From Rotaria sp. Silwood1 (taxonomy: Eukaryota; Rotifera; Eurotatoria; Philodinida; Philodinidae): a stretch of DNA of 64,000 bases. Below the pieces are notes generated by a model, which did no database searches, was not told the DNA's origin, and saw only the letters and a program-made list of their open reading frames with translations. The stretch lies in assembly GCA_905250075.1 (NCBI GenBank), contig CAJNOP010000413.1, forward strand, positions 58,909 through 122,908. Reading direction: 5' to 3'. Made by a program: the position numbers and the translations under genes. Position 1 is the first letter of the stretch, and every line of letters begins with the position of its first letter. Below are positions 1-12,079 of the stretch, piece after piece.

Positions 1-352
1 GAACAATAAAACGATTAGTTATTGAAAAAGAACTTCTAAAAGAGTATCATTTCTTTATTGGATTAAATCTTTCAGTTTGTTTGACAATTTTCTTCCAAAG
101 TTCATTTGTTCTTGATTTCATTTTTCAATATAGAAAAATAATTTATTCTTTTTCACAATAAGATATACAATCGATTGAACTTTATCATTGTATATTTTAA
201 CGAGTATTTTTTCAATGACAATTGTTCTTATTCAACCTCATCAAATCCAAAAAAAATTAAATCATTTTGTAGAAATTTCACCGATGGTCAAAAAAAATGT
301 TTTTTCTGGGTTTAGTTGGAGTTTTATCGTTTGTGATGGTTTTTCTATTCAA

Positions 353-564
353 TCAGTCGAAATCTTTTTGATTTTGTAAGTGATACAATTGATAGTAGTT
401 TAGAGAAAATAGTACGTTAAGATTGTGCGTTGTCAATAGATTGCGTCGATTAATGCATAATTGCTGAATTGTACCATCTGATATAGTTAATCGATCAGAA
501 ATATATGTATGTCCTTCTAATTTTAGTGGCAGATGAGTAAGTTGATCAATTACAGATGATAAGA
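353..564 (-). pseudogene. 3' coding fragment of unrecognised gene
   Basis: On the minus strand a stop-free frame of about 69 codons runs from the edge of a telomere-like block at 565 down to a TGA at 353-355. Codon use and composition look like protein (Leu, Asn, Gln and Tyr rich, ending in Lys-Asp-Phe-Asp). There is no start codon, and the frame runs straight into the G/C-rich block with no clear splice acceptor, so this looks like the 3' end of a gene cut off by the repeat. I do not recognise the family. It could also be the last exon of a gene continuing beyond the repeat. Confidence 0.3.
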
Positions 565-640
565 GCGTGGGCGTGTGGGTAAGTATGGGCCTAATTCTCC
601 GGATCTGAATAAGTCACAACCTCACCCACACCCACAACCT
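565..640. repeat. Telomere-like G/C hairpin (locus 1)
   Basis: A G-rich stretch (GCGTGGGCGTGTGGGT, 565-580) is followed about 40 bp later by a C-rich stretch (CACCCACACCCAC, about 622-636). The two arms are inverted TGTGGG-like repeats with the G strand first. The same arrangement recurs at several other places in the window. Confidence 0.6.
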
Positions 641-728
641 TCATAATTGTACGGAAGATATTTGCCACGTCTTCTGTTATTAGAAACACTGCTGGCAATG
701 CATTTTTATTAAATTTGTTGAATGTATA

Positions 729-1505
729 CAGGGTGTCCCAAAAATCCGCTGAAAAAGTAAATTTGTAGAATTTCACTATTTATCGTATACAATCAGCTAA
801 TGTATTTTTTCGATAATAGGTATCAGTGTGAAGTTGTTATTTGCACGGACGAACTTCATAAGTACTGTTCAAAGTTATAACTTTAGACTAAAATACAAAA
901 AGCACTCCTTCTTTCGATTTCAAAAAAAGCATTTTGCAATGTTTCTCTTTTAATACTTTAATTTGCCGCGTTTTTTGTGACAATGATATCGTCTAGATTT
1001 TTCTCTATCGTTTATAGGCGTTTGCTGTGATATATAACTGAAAAAATAAGTCTAATGGTGTCAAGCTCGATGATCATGAAGTCCATAAGATTGCTTTAAC
1101 TTTTGGAACGAAAACTGGTGAATTGGAAGAGGTTAACTGAGATCATGAGCTTTCTGATCATCGACCTTGGTATTGTCAGGCTTATTTTGGTAGTAATATG
1201 GCACAACAAATGCATTTAAACGATAAAGAAAAATCTAGACGATATAATTGTCACAGAAAACGCGACAAATTAAAGTATTAAAAGCGAAACATTGCAAAAT
1301 TATTTTTTTGAAATCGAAAAAAAAATGGTGTTTTTTGTATTTTAGTCCAAAGTTATAACTTTGAACAGTATTTATGAAGTTCATCCGTGCAAATAAAAAC
1401 TTCACACTGATACCTATCATCGAAAAAAAAACATTAGTTGATTGTATACGATAAATAGTGAAATTCTACGAATTTACTTTTACGGTGGACTTTTGGGACA
1501 TCCTG
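729..1505. mobile_element. Foldback TIR element, TA target site
   Basis: Inverted arms of about 290 bp (729-1020 and 1218-1505) match with scattered differences. The ends read CAGGGTGTCCCA and, inverted, CAGGATGTCCCA, and both are flanked by TA (727-728, 1506-1507), as expected for a Tc1/mariner-type non-autonomous element. Between the arms (about 1068-1215) is gene-like sequence with one in-frame stop; it may be captured coding sequence or the remnant of a longer element. The same terminal dodecamer is found on the element at 53187. Confidence 0.75.
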
Positions 1506-1770
1506 TATTTTGGACAGTTCATCATGAGATATTTTTAAAACCCTAAAGATGTTTAATATTGATCATTTACGAGACTCTATCGTACATTTGGTCCCTGAAG
1601 AGATGAATAAATACATAGAAATCTGTTTTTTCATGATCTGATTTTGCGGAATATTTTAATGTCGGTTTAGTGAGAGCTGATTTTGTGACTCTTTTGACAA
1701 TCGAATAATCAGTTGCAACTAATCATGAAACAACTATCGAAGAAGGTTATTGTTACGCTCATAATCTTGA

Positions 1771-1818
1771 GTATGGGTGTGGGTCTTCAATGACTCGACA
1801 TCCTCCCACACCCGCATC
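1771..1818. repeat. Telomere-like G/C hairpin (locus 2)
   Basis: GTATGGGTGTGGGT (1771-1784) is followed after about 17 bp by CCTCCCACACCCGC. The G strand comes first and the C strand second, as at 565-640. Confidence 0.55.
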
Positions 1819-2278
1819 CGAAACGTATTAAATCAGAAATAGTTTATATCCAAGAGTATATTGATATTTAATGTTCTCTTCTAAATTAGTCATAGATGTG
1901 ATTAAATAGTTCTATTCATCAAATATTTATTGAAGAATCTTCAAATAAAAATAATAAATTAAAATGTTAAGCAAATAAATTTCTTAAAAAAAAATTTTTA
2001 TTCTTTGATCAATAACGATTCATTTATTGATTTTTGTTTGATTTATAAAAGCATGTTTGCATATATTCATCGTTCCATACTTTAAGTTAATGTTACTCTA
2101 GTGAAAATATTATTTTACCTTATGTTTTTTTGACTAATTGTCGTTATTGATTTATCAAAGACCTTTTGTATAGAATTATAGTCAAATATCAAAAGAATTC
2201 TTTATTATGTAACGCTTCGTGTTTTATCTAATCAATAATAACTATTTATTATCTTTGATAAGAAAATAATTTTAACTG

Positions 2279-3267
2279 ATAATGCAAGGGCGTGTACTAT
2301 TGAGCAAAAAATATAGACCATATTGGAGTCAAATGATCATTTTCATCGAGGAACTAACGAATTTAAAATATATGCTGCTGATGGTGTACTTTGACAAAGA
2401 TATTCTATTTTTAAGGTATTTATAGTGCATGTAATCAGTCCATAATTTAACATTTTATCAGAAGTTCTTTTTCTTTCTCCGTTATGGTTAGATAGAGCTC
2501 ATCGAGTTGCATAAGAAAAAGTATGTTTCAAAGTTTAAAAAAAAGGATATTTTACGAAATTCCCAATTTTGGGTCTCTTTTCCCATATATTTGTAAATAA
2601 TGGTTTAATCAGAGTTACCAGATTTTCTGAAAAAAAAAAAGAAAGTTTCTAAATTTTGAAAATTTTCTGATATTCTTCCGAATTTTGAACTCTTTATGAC
2701 ATAGTTTCCTTACTTACGTAAAATATGATTGTAACTAATTGCTAAAATGGTGCTCAACTGAAATAAGACTGAATAGTGATTATTCTTCAATAATATCGAA
2801 TCAATATTATATAATATATTTTTCTTTTGTAAAATTTCTTATTCTGCATGATATATATTTAGTTTGCTTTAGTATATTTTTTGTGAAAGAAATTCAAGTC
2901 TAATGAACATGCTAACCAATAAGTTGCAAAAAGAAATACTATTTCTGAATTTCAAGTTTTTGATCTGGCAACCTGGGGTATCATAGACTCAAAATTGTGA
3001 ATTTCGTAAGATACTTTTTTATTTAACTTTAAACACACTTTTTCTTATGCAACTCGATGGGTTCTATTCAATCATAACGCAAAAAAAAGTTCTGATGAAA
3101 TGTTAAATTATGGACTAATTACATGCACTATAAATACCTTAAAAATCGAATATCTTTGTCAAGGTACACCATCAACAACTCATATTTTAAATTCATTACG
3201 GTGAAAGTAATCATTTGACCCAAATATAGTCTATCTTTTTGTTCTACAGTACACCCCCTTCCATTAT
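2279..3267. mobile_element. Long-TIR foldback element of about 1 kb
   Basis: Arms of about 290 bp (2279-2570 and about 2985-3267) are inverted copies. Outer ends share ATAATG-CAAGGG(C/G)GTGTACT read inward. The middle 400 bp is AT-rich with no coding sequence I can support. The superfamily is not certain, and I could not resolve a target-site duplication outside the arms. Confidence 0.65.
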
Positions 3268-3624
3268 GAGTCTAATAGTGAAATTAGTTAATCAAAGTAC
3301 GACATTCTTTTTTTTTATGGCTATGTTAATAATTGATACGAAATCAAGTTATTATCAAAAAGATGTTTATAATCGATTAAATTCATTGAAAGAATTGACA
3401 TTATCAACAAAGAATAGACTTTTTTTTTTCTTTTTATGTAATAAATATTTTATAACAAGGGTTAAATAATAAGAGAAAAAAAAACTAAGACATTCCCATA
3501 ATCGAACTATCGAAAAACAAATTATTTGAAATGAATTAGTACGAATTATATTTATTTATTAGTAAATAACAGTTGAAATAAGAAGACTATATATAGAATT
3601 ATATTCAAATATAAATAAAATCGA

Positions 3625-4211
3625 TTAATGAATAGATTCAGTTGATATTGATGATCGTATAGGTTGACATGATGATTGTCCTTGTTGTTGTTGTAAATTG
3701 GTTGTTCTATTTGATAAAATCATAGATAATGATTGTTCATATTTATCATGTAAACGATGTTGAAATTTAGAAAAATTTTTTCTTTGAATTTTAAATTGTT
3801 TTTTAAATTGTTTAAAATTAAAAGATTTTTTACGTATTAAAAATGAATATCGTCTTCGATAATAATATTTATCTTTTAATAAACGAGCTTTAATTTGTAT
3901 TTGAAGATTTTTATTAATTAATTTTTTTGCTTCATTTTTAAGTCTTTCACTTTCTTTTTGTAAATCAATATTTCTTAATAATAATTCATTTAATTCATTA
4001 TCTTTATTATAGAAATAAACAAAATAAATTTATTTCAATGAAATTATTTTTTTTTATAACTTACGAATTTGTTCAATTAATTGATTATCTTGTTCAGGTT
4101 CTATATTAGAATCAACTTTTTCATCATTGATCTAAATCAAATAAATAAATAGAAAGAAAAAAAGAAAAGTCAAATTTGGATTATTTTATTTACTAATTGT
4201 TCTCGACACAT
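3625..4211 (-). CDS. Small basic coiled-coil protein, unknown function
   Basis: Three exons on the minus strand: 4194-4211 (starts Met-Cys-Arg-Glu-Gln-Leu), 4065-4131 and 3625-4001, with GTAAAT and GTAAG donors and T-rich introns. Splicing gives a continuous frame of 153 aa with a stop at 3625-3627. The N-terminal third is acidic (Asn, Asp, Glu). Residues about 30-65 form a Leu/Lys/Glu-rich probable coiled coil. The middle is very basic (a Tyr/Arg run near residue 75, then Lys-Gln-Phe repeats), and the C-terminus is Gln/Ser-rich. No family is recognised. The frame across three exons and the gene-like codon use support a real gene; the very short first exon is the least certain part. Confidence 0.6.
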
Positions 4212-6368
4212 GATCTTTATATAATTATCTATGAAAAAACAAAAAGCCAAAATATATACCCTTCATTGACTATTAACACGTGATACGTTTTATTTGCTTG
4301 AAAGAATTCAGACAATTGTCTATGCTTCACTGATTACATCAAACAAATAACAAATAACAAACACAAAACAAACAAATGTCAAAACATATTATATCAACTT
4401 ATTGTTAAACAAACCCAAAAATCTACTATTTATTTAAATATCGTCTATTTGCCTATCATCTTGGATATTATTCTATCATTATAATATATTATATGTTTAT
4501 GATCAACTTCATATTGAATTTATTTATAGATATTAGTAATTGCTTATTTCACAATAGACCATTCATAAAACGGCCTACAAAGAAAAAAAATGTTTTTTTT
4601 TTACTCCGATGATACTAGTGTTTGACGTCACCAACTTTTTTAGTCACAGTTATTCTTTCTAGTTTATCGTCAGTCGAAATATATTTTCATTGAATGATCT
4701 TGTTTTTGACTAAATACTCAAGACAGAAGACTGACTTGACACAGAGCTCTTTCGCTCAATGCCTTCTCATTCCTTTTGAGACTAACTAATGACAAGAGCA
4801 GCATCTATATCATAATCTAGTCATTATACTATCAGATAGATAATGTGAAATAAATAGCCGTTAGTGAATGATTCACGATGATTTAATGCCACTGAAATTT
4901 TCATTTCATAACTTGTAAATACGTATCAAACAAGTTAATTACGAAACCGTGATGATTCATATGAATATGTTTAATTATTATTTTCTAAATGATGTTGAAA
5001 ACGAATATTAACTTTAAAATGATTAAAAACAAGAAAAGAATTGTAATATATACTCGAATATTAAGATAGATCTAAGATAATAATTAATTTTTGTAAATAT
5101 GATTATCATCTGAAAAAAGTTTATGCTTTAGTTTTTAGAAAATAATTATTAAAATAGTGAAGTTCTTTTTTTTTTTTCATCACTTTTTTTATTACTTTGT
5201 TCAATGTAATTTCAATAACGATATGATTATTCAATTCATTTTTAATGTCATCAATTTTTGTTCTATATCATATAATAACTGATGTATAAGAAAAAAAAAC
5301 TCGAGAAAATCTTCATTATCTATGAAATTGTTTGATTTATGTTAAGAAAATAATAAAATTCAATAAATTATATATGATTGTAATTAAAACATGTTTGTAA
5401 TCAATGATATACTCAGAATAAACAGTATCTTTCGTTAATATCTTCTTACATAAATAAAATATGTTATTTCGAACAAATCATCATTAAATAATAACAATAA
5501 TAATTCAATTTTCTTATTGAAATAAATAAATAAATAATAGTGTTTAAACGAGATATAATTAGTTATAATTAATCTAAACATTTACTAAATTCACAAAAAT
5601 ATATTTTGAAATGGTTATTATAAAAAAAAAAAAAAGAAAAGGAAGTGAATTGAAGAGTAAAATGTGATGAGATTAGATAATAATTGTGAATAAGGTTGAC
5701 GAATATATTAGTCGACTATTGACAACTACTTATGAATTCTACGGGGTTTATTTTGTTGTATGCACGTTTTATGCATATGTTGTTATCGTGCTTAATCGTT
5801 AAGTAAATAATAAAACAAATACTAACGAAAAACGAATTAAGACGATTGATGAAAATCAATATCATATATTCTCTCATTTGAAATTTACTAATGTCGTCTA
5901 GCAAAAGAATAAATCATATACGAATTAAATTTTTACTTCAAATATCATTTTACTTATTGAACAATATATATGACGTTATCATATTAAATTACTCTCATAT
6001 TTCAAGTATTTAACATCTTATTTATGCAATATTGTTCGAACAACTATTTTTCAATTTTGACATCGAATTCATTTTTCTTCTTATTTTTTTTTTTGCTTGA
6101 CATGTAAGATAATCAACTATTGTACAATATGCATTTTTTAAATAATCTTTCTCTTAGGTTAAAAAAACGCCCTTTACTTATGAATACTAATGAACTAAAA
6201 AAAGAAACTTTTCATAAAGGTTACAGATTAAAACATCATGCGTAGTTGTCTTTTTTTTACTTAACGGAAGTATATATCAATATATAAATATTAACCTATT
6301 GAATAAAACAAGAAAATTTTTATGATTTTTTTTTTTTTTTAGTAGTAAACTTGATTGATTTGGAATAA
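4212..6368. other. AT-rich intergenic region
   Basis: About 2.2 kb between two divergently oriented genes (3625-4211 on minus, 6369-7273 on plus). I see only AT-rich simple sequence, poly-A/T runs and ATAAATAA-type tracts. It presumably holds the promoters of both genes. No RNA gene or element with clear termini was found. Confidence 0.5.
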
Positions 6369-7273
6369 ATGACATTAACTGATATAAGTACACATTCACC
6401 AAAATTAACTCATAGTTTTTCTATGATTGATGATTTAAATAATAAAGATCATCATCGAAAATTTAAACGAATAAATCGATCAATATTTAATTTATTTTCA
6501 TGGCATCGACAAACAAATATTTTAAGAAGAAAAAATAAAAATTTAGATTTAAAACAAAATAATTCATATTTATATCGTCCATCAATAATAACAACAACAT
6601 CAGAATTATCAAGATCTATATCAAATAAATCAATAACATTTGCATCAGTTTTTGATGAATTAGAAGATGATTATATTCAGAAAAATAATCATTCGGTAAG
6701 ATTTTTAAAAAAATCTATTTTAAACAATTTTATATCGTTTTTTTTATTTATTTTAATTAGAATTTAGATATAAATACATCAGGAGATAATGAAGATCTTG
6801 TTATTGTTGTTGAAAATAAATATATTGATAATCAATTAAATACAAATAATTCAAATGAAACTAATGAATCTTATCCATTTCGATCAGAAATTCCATTAGA
6901 TTCACTTACAAAATTAAATAAATCTTATTCAAAAAAGAAATTCTTTGATCATTTAATAGATTATCATCGTTCAAAAAAAATTCATCATCCTGTTCAATTA
7001 ATTAATACAATTGATCGATCTAAATCTGAACCTAATTTATTTATATCATTATCATCAAATCCAACAACAACAACAACAACAACAACAAATGATCATTATC
7101 AATCATTAAAAACATTTCGTCAATGGATTAAATCATCATCAATTGGTCAATTTATTCAATCATTTATTAAAAATCAAAATCGAAATTCAAATACTTCAAT
7201 TAAAAAACATTTAAAAAAAAAATCTTCTCGAAAATCAACAATATCAAGAAAATATTCTGATCTTATTTATTAA
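6369..7273 (+). CDS. Ser/Asn-rich hypothetical protein
   Basis: Two exons: 6369-6695 and 6761-7273, joined by a 65-nt intron (GTAAG donor, AATTAG acceptor, phase 0). The product is 279 aa. It is hydrophilic and low in complexity: Ser, Asn, Lys and His rich, with an eight-Thr run in exon 2 and a basic Lys/Arg/Ser tail ending Tyr-Ser-Asp-Leu-Ile-Tyr. There is no signal peptide or membrane segment, and I do not recognise the family. A T-tract ending in AG at 6341-6342 lies 26 nt upstream of the ATG and could be a trans-splice or 5'UTR intron acceptor. Two exons in one frame and codon use like its neighbours support a real gene. Confidence 0.7.
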
Positions 7274-10200
7274 TATATATTATTAATTTATTTTATCTGT
7301 AAATAAATAATTCTATTATACATATTTAGAATTGTTATAATTTATTACATATTTATGTCGATTATTATCAATTTGTAAATAAAACATCTTAGACAATATC
7401 AAATACTATTCAATTTAATCGAAAATATTTAGAAAACAATACATTTTATTTTAGACCTTTTTTTTTTTATTTATAAATTAATATACATTCGTTATGCTCA
7501 TACACGACATATAGTTTCACTAAAAAATGAATTTATTTATTACCGGCAAAGATCATTTTATATAGATGTAAATAAAGATATTTTTAAAAATTCCATACTA
7601 ATAGATCATTACATTTCAATTTGAGATATTTATTGAAATAGAGAAAAATACTATATAAATGTCAATATCATTATTCATAGAATATTTCTGAACAAGACAT
7701 TAATGTCTCTTTGTCTCCGATCATCTGTCCGATAGTATGCTAGTTGTTATAATTATTATCTAGAAGCTTTCACAATGTAACATTACTTTATGCAAACAAG
7801 TAATTGTAAAAGCAGTAGAAATTTACGAGTGAAAACTACTATAAACTGATTTAAACGAAACAGTCCTACTATATATTCAAAATATATTTCAAGATTCGAA
7901 ATATTTCAAAAATATTCATGCATGTTGACCAAAACTTGTGTACATGTTTGAATACTATTGTTGACAGCTATCATTTTTATCAGGTAAAATACAATTGTAT
8001 CAGAATATTTGACTTTCATAAGATTCATTTATCTAAGATATCAATCTATAAAACGTATCATTAGATTATTTTTCTTGCCTAAATATCCATCAATACTTAA
8101 GGTAATAGTCGAAAATTGTGACTGATCATTGACTATAGTTGAAGTTAACTTAACAATGTCACTAGTCATGACGTAATAATCATGAAAATTAATACTACTC
8201 ATTGAGATGACCATGATTTACAGAATCCAAAGTCAATTATACTTCTCAGTTACATTGCAAATACCATCACTTTAACAGAAGTACCGAAAACATTGCTAAG
8301 ATCAATTATTTTCAGAAGCAATATCTTAACAACACAATTCCGTTACTAATATAGAGTGATATATGAAAAATTTCTTATGATTGTACATCAGCTAAAACTA
8401 CATCCACAACTGTAACAACATTTAAGAAAAAAATGAATTAGTTAAACAGTATAGCAAGAGCACAAGCAGCTCTTTTCATCAATGAGAAATTTTCGTTTTT
8501 GTGTATGAAATATTCACGAACACTAAGCCCAACTATTTTGAAATCTTTCAGCCAATATTTAACTTCACCACAGTTCACCGAACTTATTTGAGAATCAAAT
8601 TAGGCATCGAAGAGCTCATCATCTTGCCCGTTTCAGTACAACGAATAACCAAATATAATTTAAATTTTTCTTGATTGACTTTCAAGCAATATTTTATAAG
8701 AATTTGATTTGTACTATTGATTCAACTACGTTTTATTTTGATCTTGTCGTTTTTATTTTCTTATATTTTGATTTAAAACAGAAACACATTGTTTGCTTAT
8801 CATAGTCAATCAATAGAGCGTTAGTAAAATGAGCATTAAGTATTGCAATAAATAAGTGAGCTTTGTCTGAATTTGATGTCAAAGGATGAAACAAGCTAAT
8901 AGAAGATCAATGAGTTTTGATTTCAGAAAAATGAATGCTACATATGAATGAATAGATAAATCAGTAGGGGAGTTGTAATTGGAAACCGCGATGCTATCAG
9001 ACTTGTATTATCCACTATTGGATAACAACGTTTTACATTCGATTCATAATCAAATAGATGAGTAAAGATAGAGCATCTATTATGTATTAGATTAATGGAT
9101 TGATGAGTGTGGATCACATCGTTTGTAAAATAATTGATGAGCTCCTAGAAGTTGTTGAAGTGAATAATAGCAATTGATTTTCTTTCAATTGAGTCGTATG
9201 TTGCTAACATATTAGTCATTACTCTATTCAATCATCTTTTATTTTAAATATTCTATTTTTATTTTCTAGATGGAATGTTTATACGAATATATCTTCTGAT
9301 GGTAGTATATCATCATTGGTACATAACATTTTAAAGTATTGATGATCATGTTTGAGCAGTACAGCATTTTTCAGATGATCTTATTTTATTATACAATCAC
9401 AACTTATCATGATACTACGAACAAATGATTTTTTTATGTTTGTTTTTGTTTTTACCACAAAATTCTACAACTTATGGATATCGAACGATCGAATCAGGAA
9501 ATATGAGATATCTGATATCGGATTATTTTAAAAACTAGTGTTTTCTCTAGAGAAATTGGTTGGATCCGACCTAGTATTCATCGAAATTTTTACAGTTGGA
9601 TTCCGGGCTAGATCGCACCGGAAAAGTATGATCGATGACAATTAACAACTAGCCATTGTCATGGAAAGTTTGTTTCACAAAACATACAGTGATAAATAAG
9701 TGTTTAAGTTCTTAGGCATATTCGAGCTTTAAATGATATTCAAAGTAAGAAAGGTTACTACTGTCAATGGAAGTATTAGTCAATTTTAGTAATGAAATTT
9801 CCTGAAATTCATTTCTTTGATTTCATAGAAAATAAAAGTCCTTCTGCATTTACCGTGCAAGAAACTGCAATTGAATTTTATGGAAAGTTTTTCATGTCAA
9901 TGAAGTGAACTAAACATTTTCTTTTCCGTTATATTAAAGTATTGTTTCTCTTGTTATGAAGATGTTCTATATATAAAATACTTACAATTTAAATGTTATT
10001 TTGTCGAAAAGAAAATAATAAGTCTCGATGTATACTCAATATTAATTTTTATTTTCAAAACTTATTCTAAAAGGGTTTTGTCGGCAGATGACGCTAAAAT
10101 TGAATATTAGAGACTGTTGTCATAGATTCTTATTAAACTGAAAGAGATGAAAGTTTTGATTGCTTTTCTGATGGAAATGTCCCTTTCAATATATATTGAT

Positions 10201-10498
10201 AAATTATTTAAAAAAATTTATTCATCAATGGTGAATTTATTATATAACATTTTTTTCTTTAACAAATAGAACGATAGAATGATTGGATGTTTGATTGACA
10301 TACAAATTTTTTCTAACCGAGGAAGAAGGTGCACATCGAAGTGAAAATATTGATAAATAGAAAGTTTTATGAATTAAATATATATGTTAATTATTTAATG
10401 AGCTATACGTAGATTAAATTTTCGTTTGTTATATTATTCCAATGATTATATTTATAAGTATTTCTCTTAATATATTTAAGATATTTTTTTTTGTACAC
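7274..10498. other. AT-rich intergenic region without recognised features
   Basis: About 3.2 kb. An AATAAA-like signal about 60-100 nt after the stop of the upstream gene is plausible. The rest shows no long open frame with gene-like codon use, no tandem array and no inverted arms that I can see. Confidence 0.45.
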
Positions 10499-11617
10499 AT
10501 GGCTATACGTAATGATGAAATACTGACTATGGATTCACGTGTAACTCTTTCTGATAAAAATACAATGCCACGACTTGGTTAAGTTTAATATAATATATAT
10601 ATTTTTTTTAAATATTTATTTCGATAACTAAAGGTCTTGGAACATGGAGAAGTGAACCAGGAAAAGTTCAAAATATAGTTAAAGAAGCTATATTAAACTG
10701 TGGTTATCGACATATTGATGGTGCATGGTTATATAATAATGAAAATGAAGTTGGTAATGGTATACATGAAGCTTTAGAATTAAGTCAAGGAAAAATCAAA
10801 CGTGAAGATTTATTTATTACAACTAAATTATGGAATCAAGTATAAATAAAAGTTTTATTTTATTTAAAATATCTTATTAAAAAATAATATATATATTTAT
10901 TTATTTAAGCATCATTCACCTGAAGATGTTCAATGGGCTATAAATGATAGTTTAAAAAAACTTCGATTAGATTATGTTGATCTTTATTTGATGCATTGGC
11001 CTATTGCATTTAAAAATATGAAAGAAAATCCATGGTCACAAAATGAAGATAAAACAATTCGTTATTATGATGAAAATATAACACTTGCTGATACATGGAA
11101 ATCAATGGAAAAATTAGTTGATTTAAAATTAGTACGTTCAATAGGTTTATCAAATTTTAAATCATCAGAAATCGATGAAATTCTTAAAATAGCTCGTATT
11201 AAACCAGTTGTTAATCAAATTGAACTTCATCCATATTTAAATCAAGAAGAATTACGTCAATATTCTAATAAAGAAAATATTATTCTAACTAGTTATTGTC
11301 CATTAGCAAATTTAAAACGATTAAATGAACGTGAAGAAGAATCATCACCATTATATAATCCAATTATTCAACAAATAGCTAAATCAATTAATCGAACAAC
11401 AGCACAAATTATTATTCGATGGCATCTTCAACATGGTCTTACTCTTATTCCTAAAACAGTTACATTACAACGTCTTTATGAAAATAGTCAAGTATTTGAT
11501 TTTAATTTATCAGATAATGATATGTATCTTATTGATCAATTAGAAAAAACACATCATAGACGTTTCGTTAATCCACCTATTTCACCACCTGGTCTTAAAC
11601 ATGTATTTGATGATTAA
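10499..11617 (+). CDS. Aldo-keto reductase
   Basis: Three exons (10499-10577, 10634-10839, 10910-11617) encode 330 aa, the usual length for cytosolic NADPH-dependent aldo-keto reductases, which reduce aldehydes and ketones on a TIM-barrel. The full catalytic tetrad is visible: Asp55 (RHID), Tyr60 (WLYNN), Lys91 (TTKLW) and His124 (LMHWP). Other family landmarks are the N-terminal [27 protein letters not shown] and the cofactor-binding IPKTVTLQR. Exon 2 and exon 3 both keep frame (phases 1 and 0). An AATAAA lies about 55 nt after the stop. Subfamily and substrate cannot be assigned from sequence alone. The neighbours are unrelated. Confidence 0.93.
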
Positions 11618-11861
11618 CTAACAAACAAATTAAATCATATTTTTTTTTAATATTGCATTTCTTTTTAACAAATAAAATGTTTCAATTAACTATCAAATCA
11701 AATGAACTTTAGAAATATCAACAATTAAACTAAATTATTTAGACAACTATACTCAGTAACATTCATCGTTTCATCTTATATCAAATTCATAAGCAGATAT
11801 CAATGAGACTAGCAAATATATCCAAACAAGTTCGTCTATATGAGCCTTTAATCTTGGGTGA

Positions 11862-12079
11862 GGTACCCATCACAGACTGTGACAGAGAATCCAGGTACCC
11901 ATCACAGACCGTGACAGAGAATTCAGTTACCTGTCACAGACCGTGACAGAGAANNNNNNNNNNTCACAGACCGTGACAGAGAAACCAGGTACCCATCACA
12001 GACCGTGACAGAAAATCCAGGTACCCATCACAGACCGTGACAGAGAACCGGGGTACCCGTCACAGACCGTGACACAGGA
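11862..12079. repeat. 32-bp tandem array with internal dyad
   Basis: About seven copies of a 32-bp unit beginning GGTACCCATCACAG and containing the partial palindrome TCACAGACCGTGA. Copies start at 11862, 11894, 11926, 11988, 12020 and 12052, with a 10-base N gap (11954-11963) in the middle, so the true copy number is uncertain. Units differ by a few substitutions only. This is a minisatellite; the TCAC...GTGA dyad also appears singly near 12415-12475. Confidence 0.85.

Noticed and set aside
1..167. Stop-free frame from the window edge (about 55 codons, hydrophobic)
   Set aside because: Too short and composition-driven to call; could be a cut exon but nothing supports it.
3239..3469. 76-codon plus frame
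   Set aside because: Begins inside the right arm of a foldback element and runs through poly-T; no support as a gene.
11862..12079. CRISPR-like spaced palindromic repeats
   Set aside because: The whole 32-bp unit is repeated with no unique spacers, and the genome is eukaryotic; this is a minisatellite.
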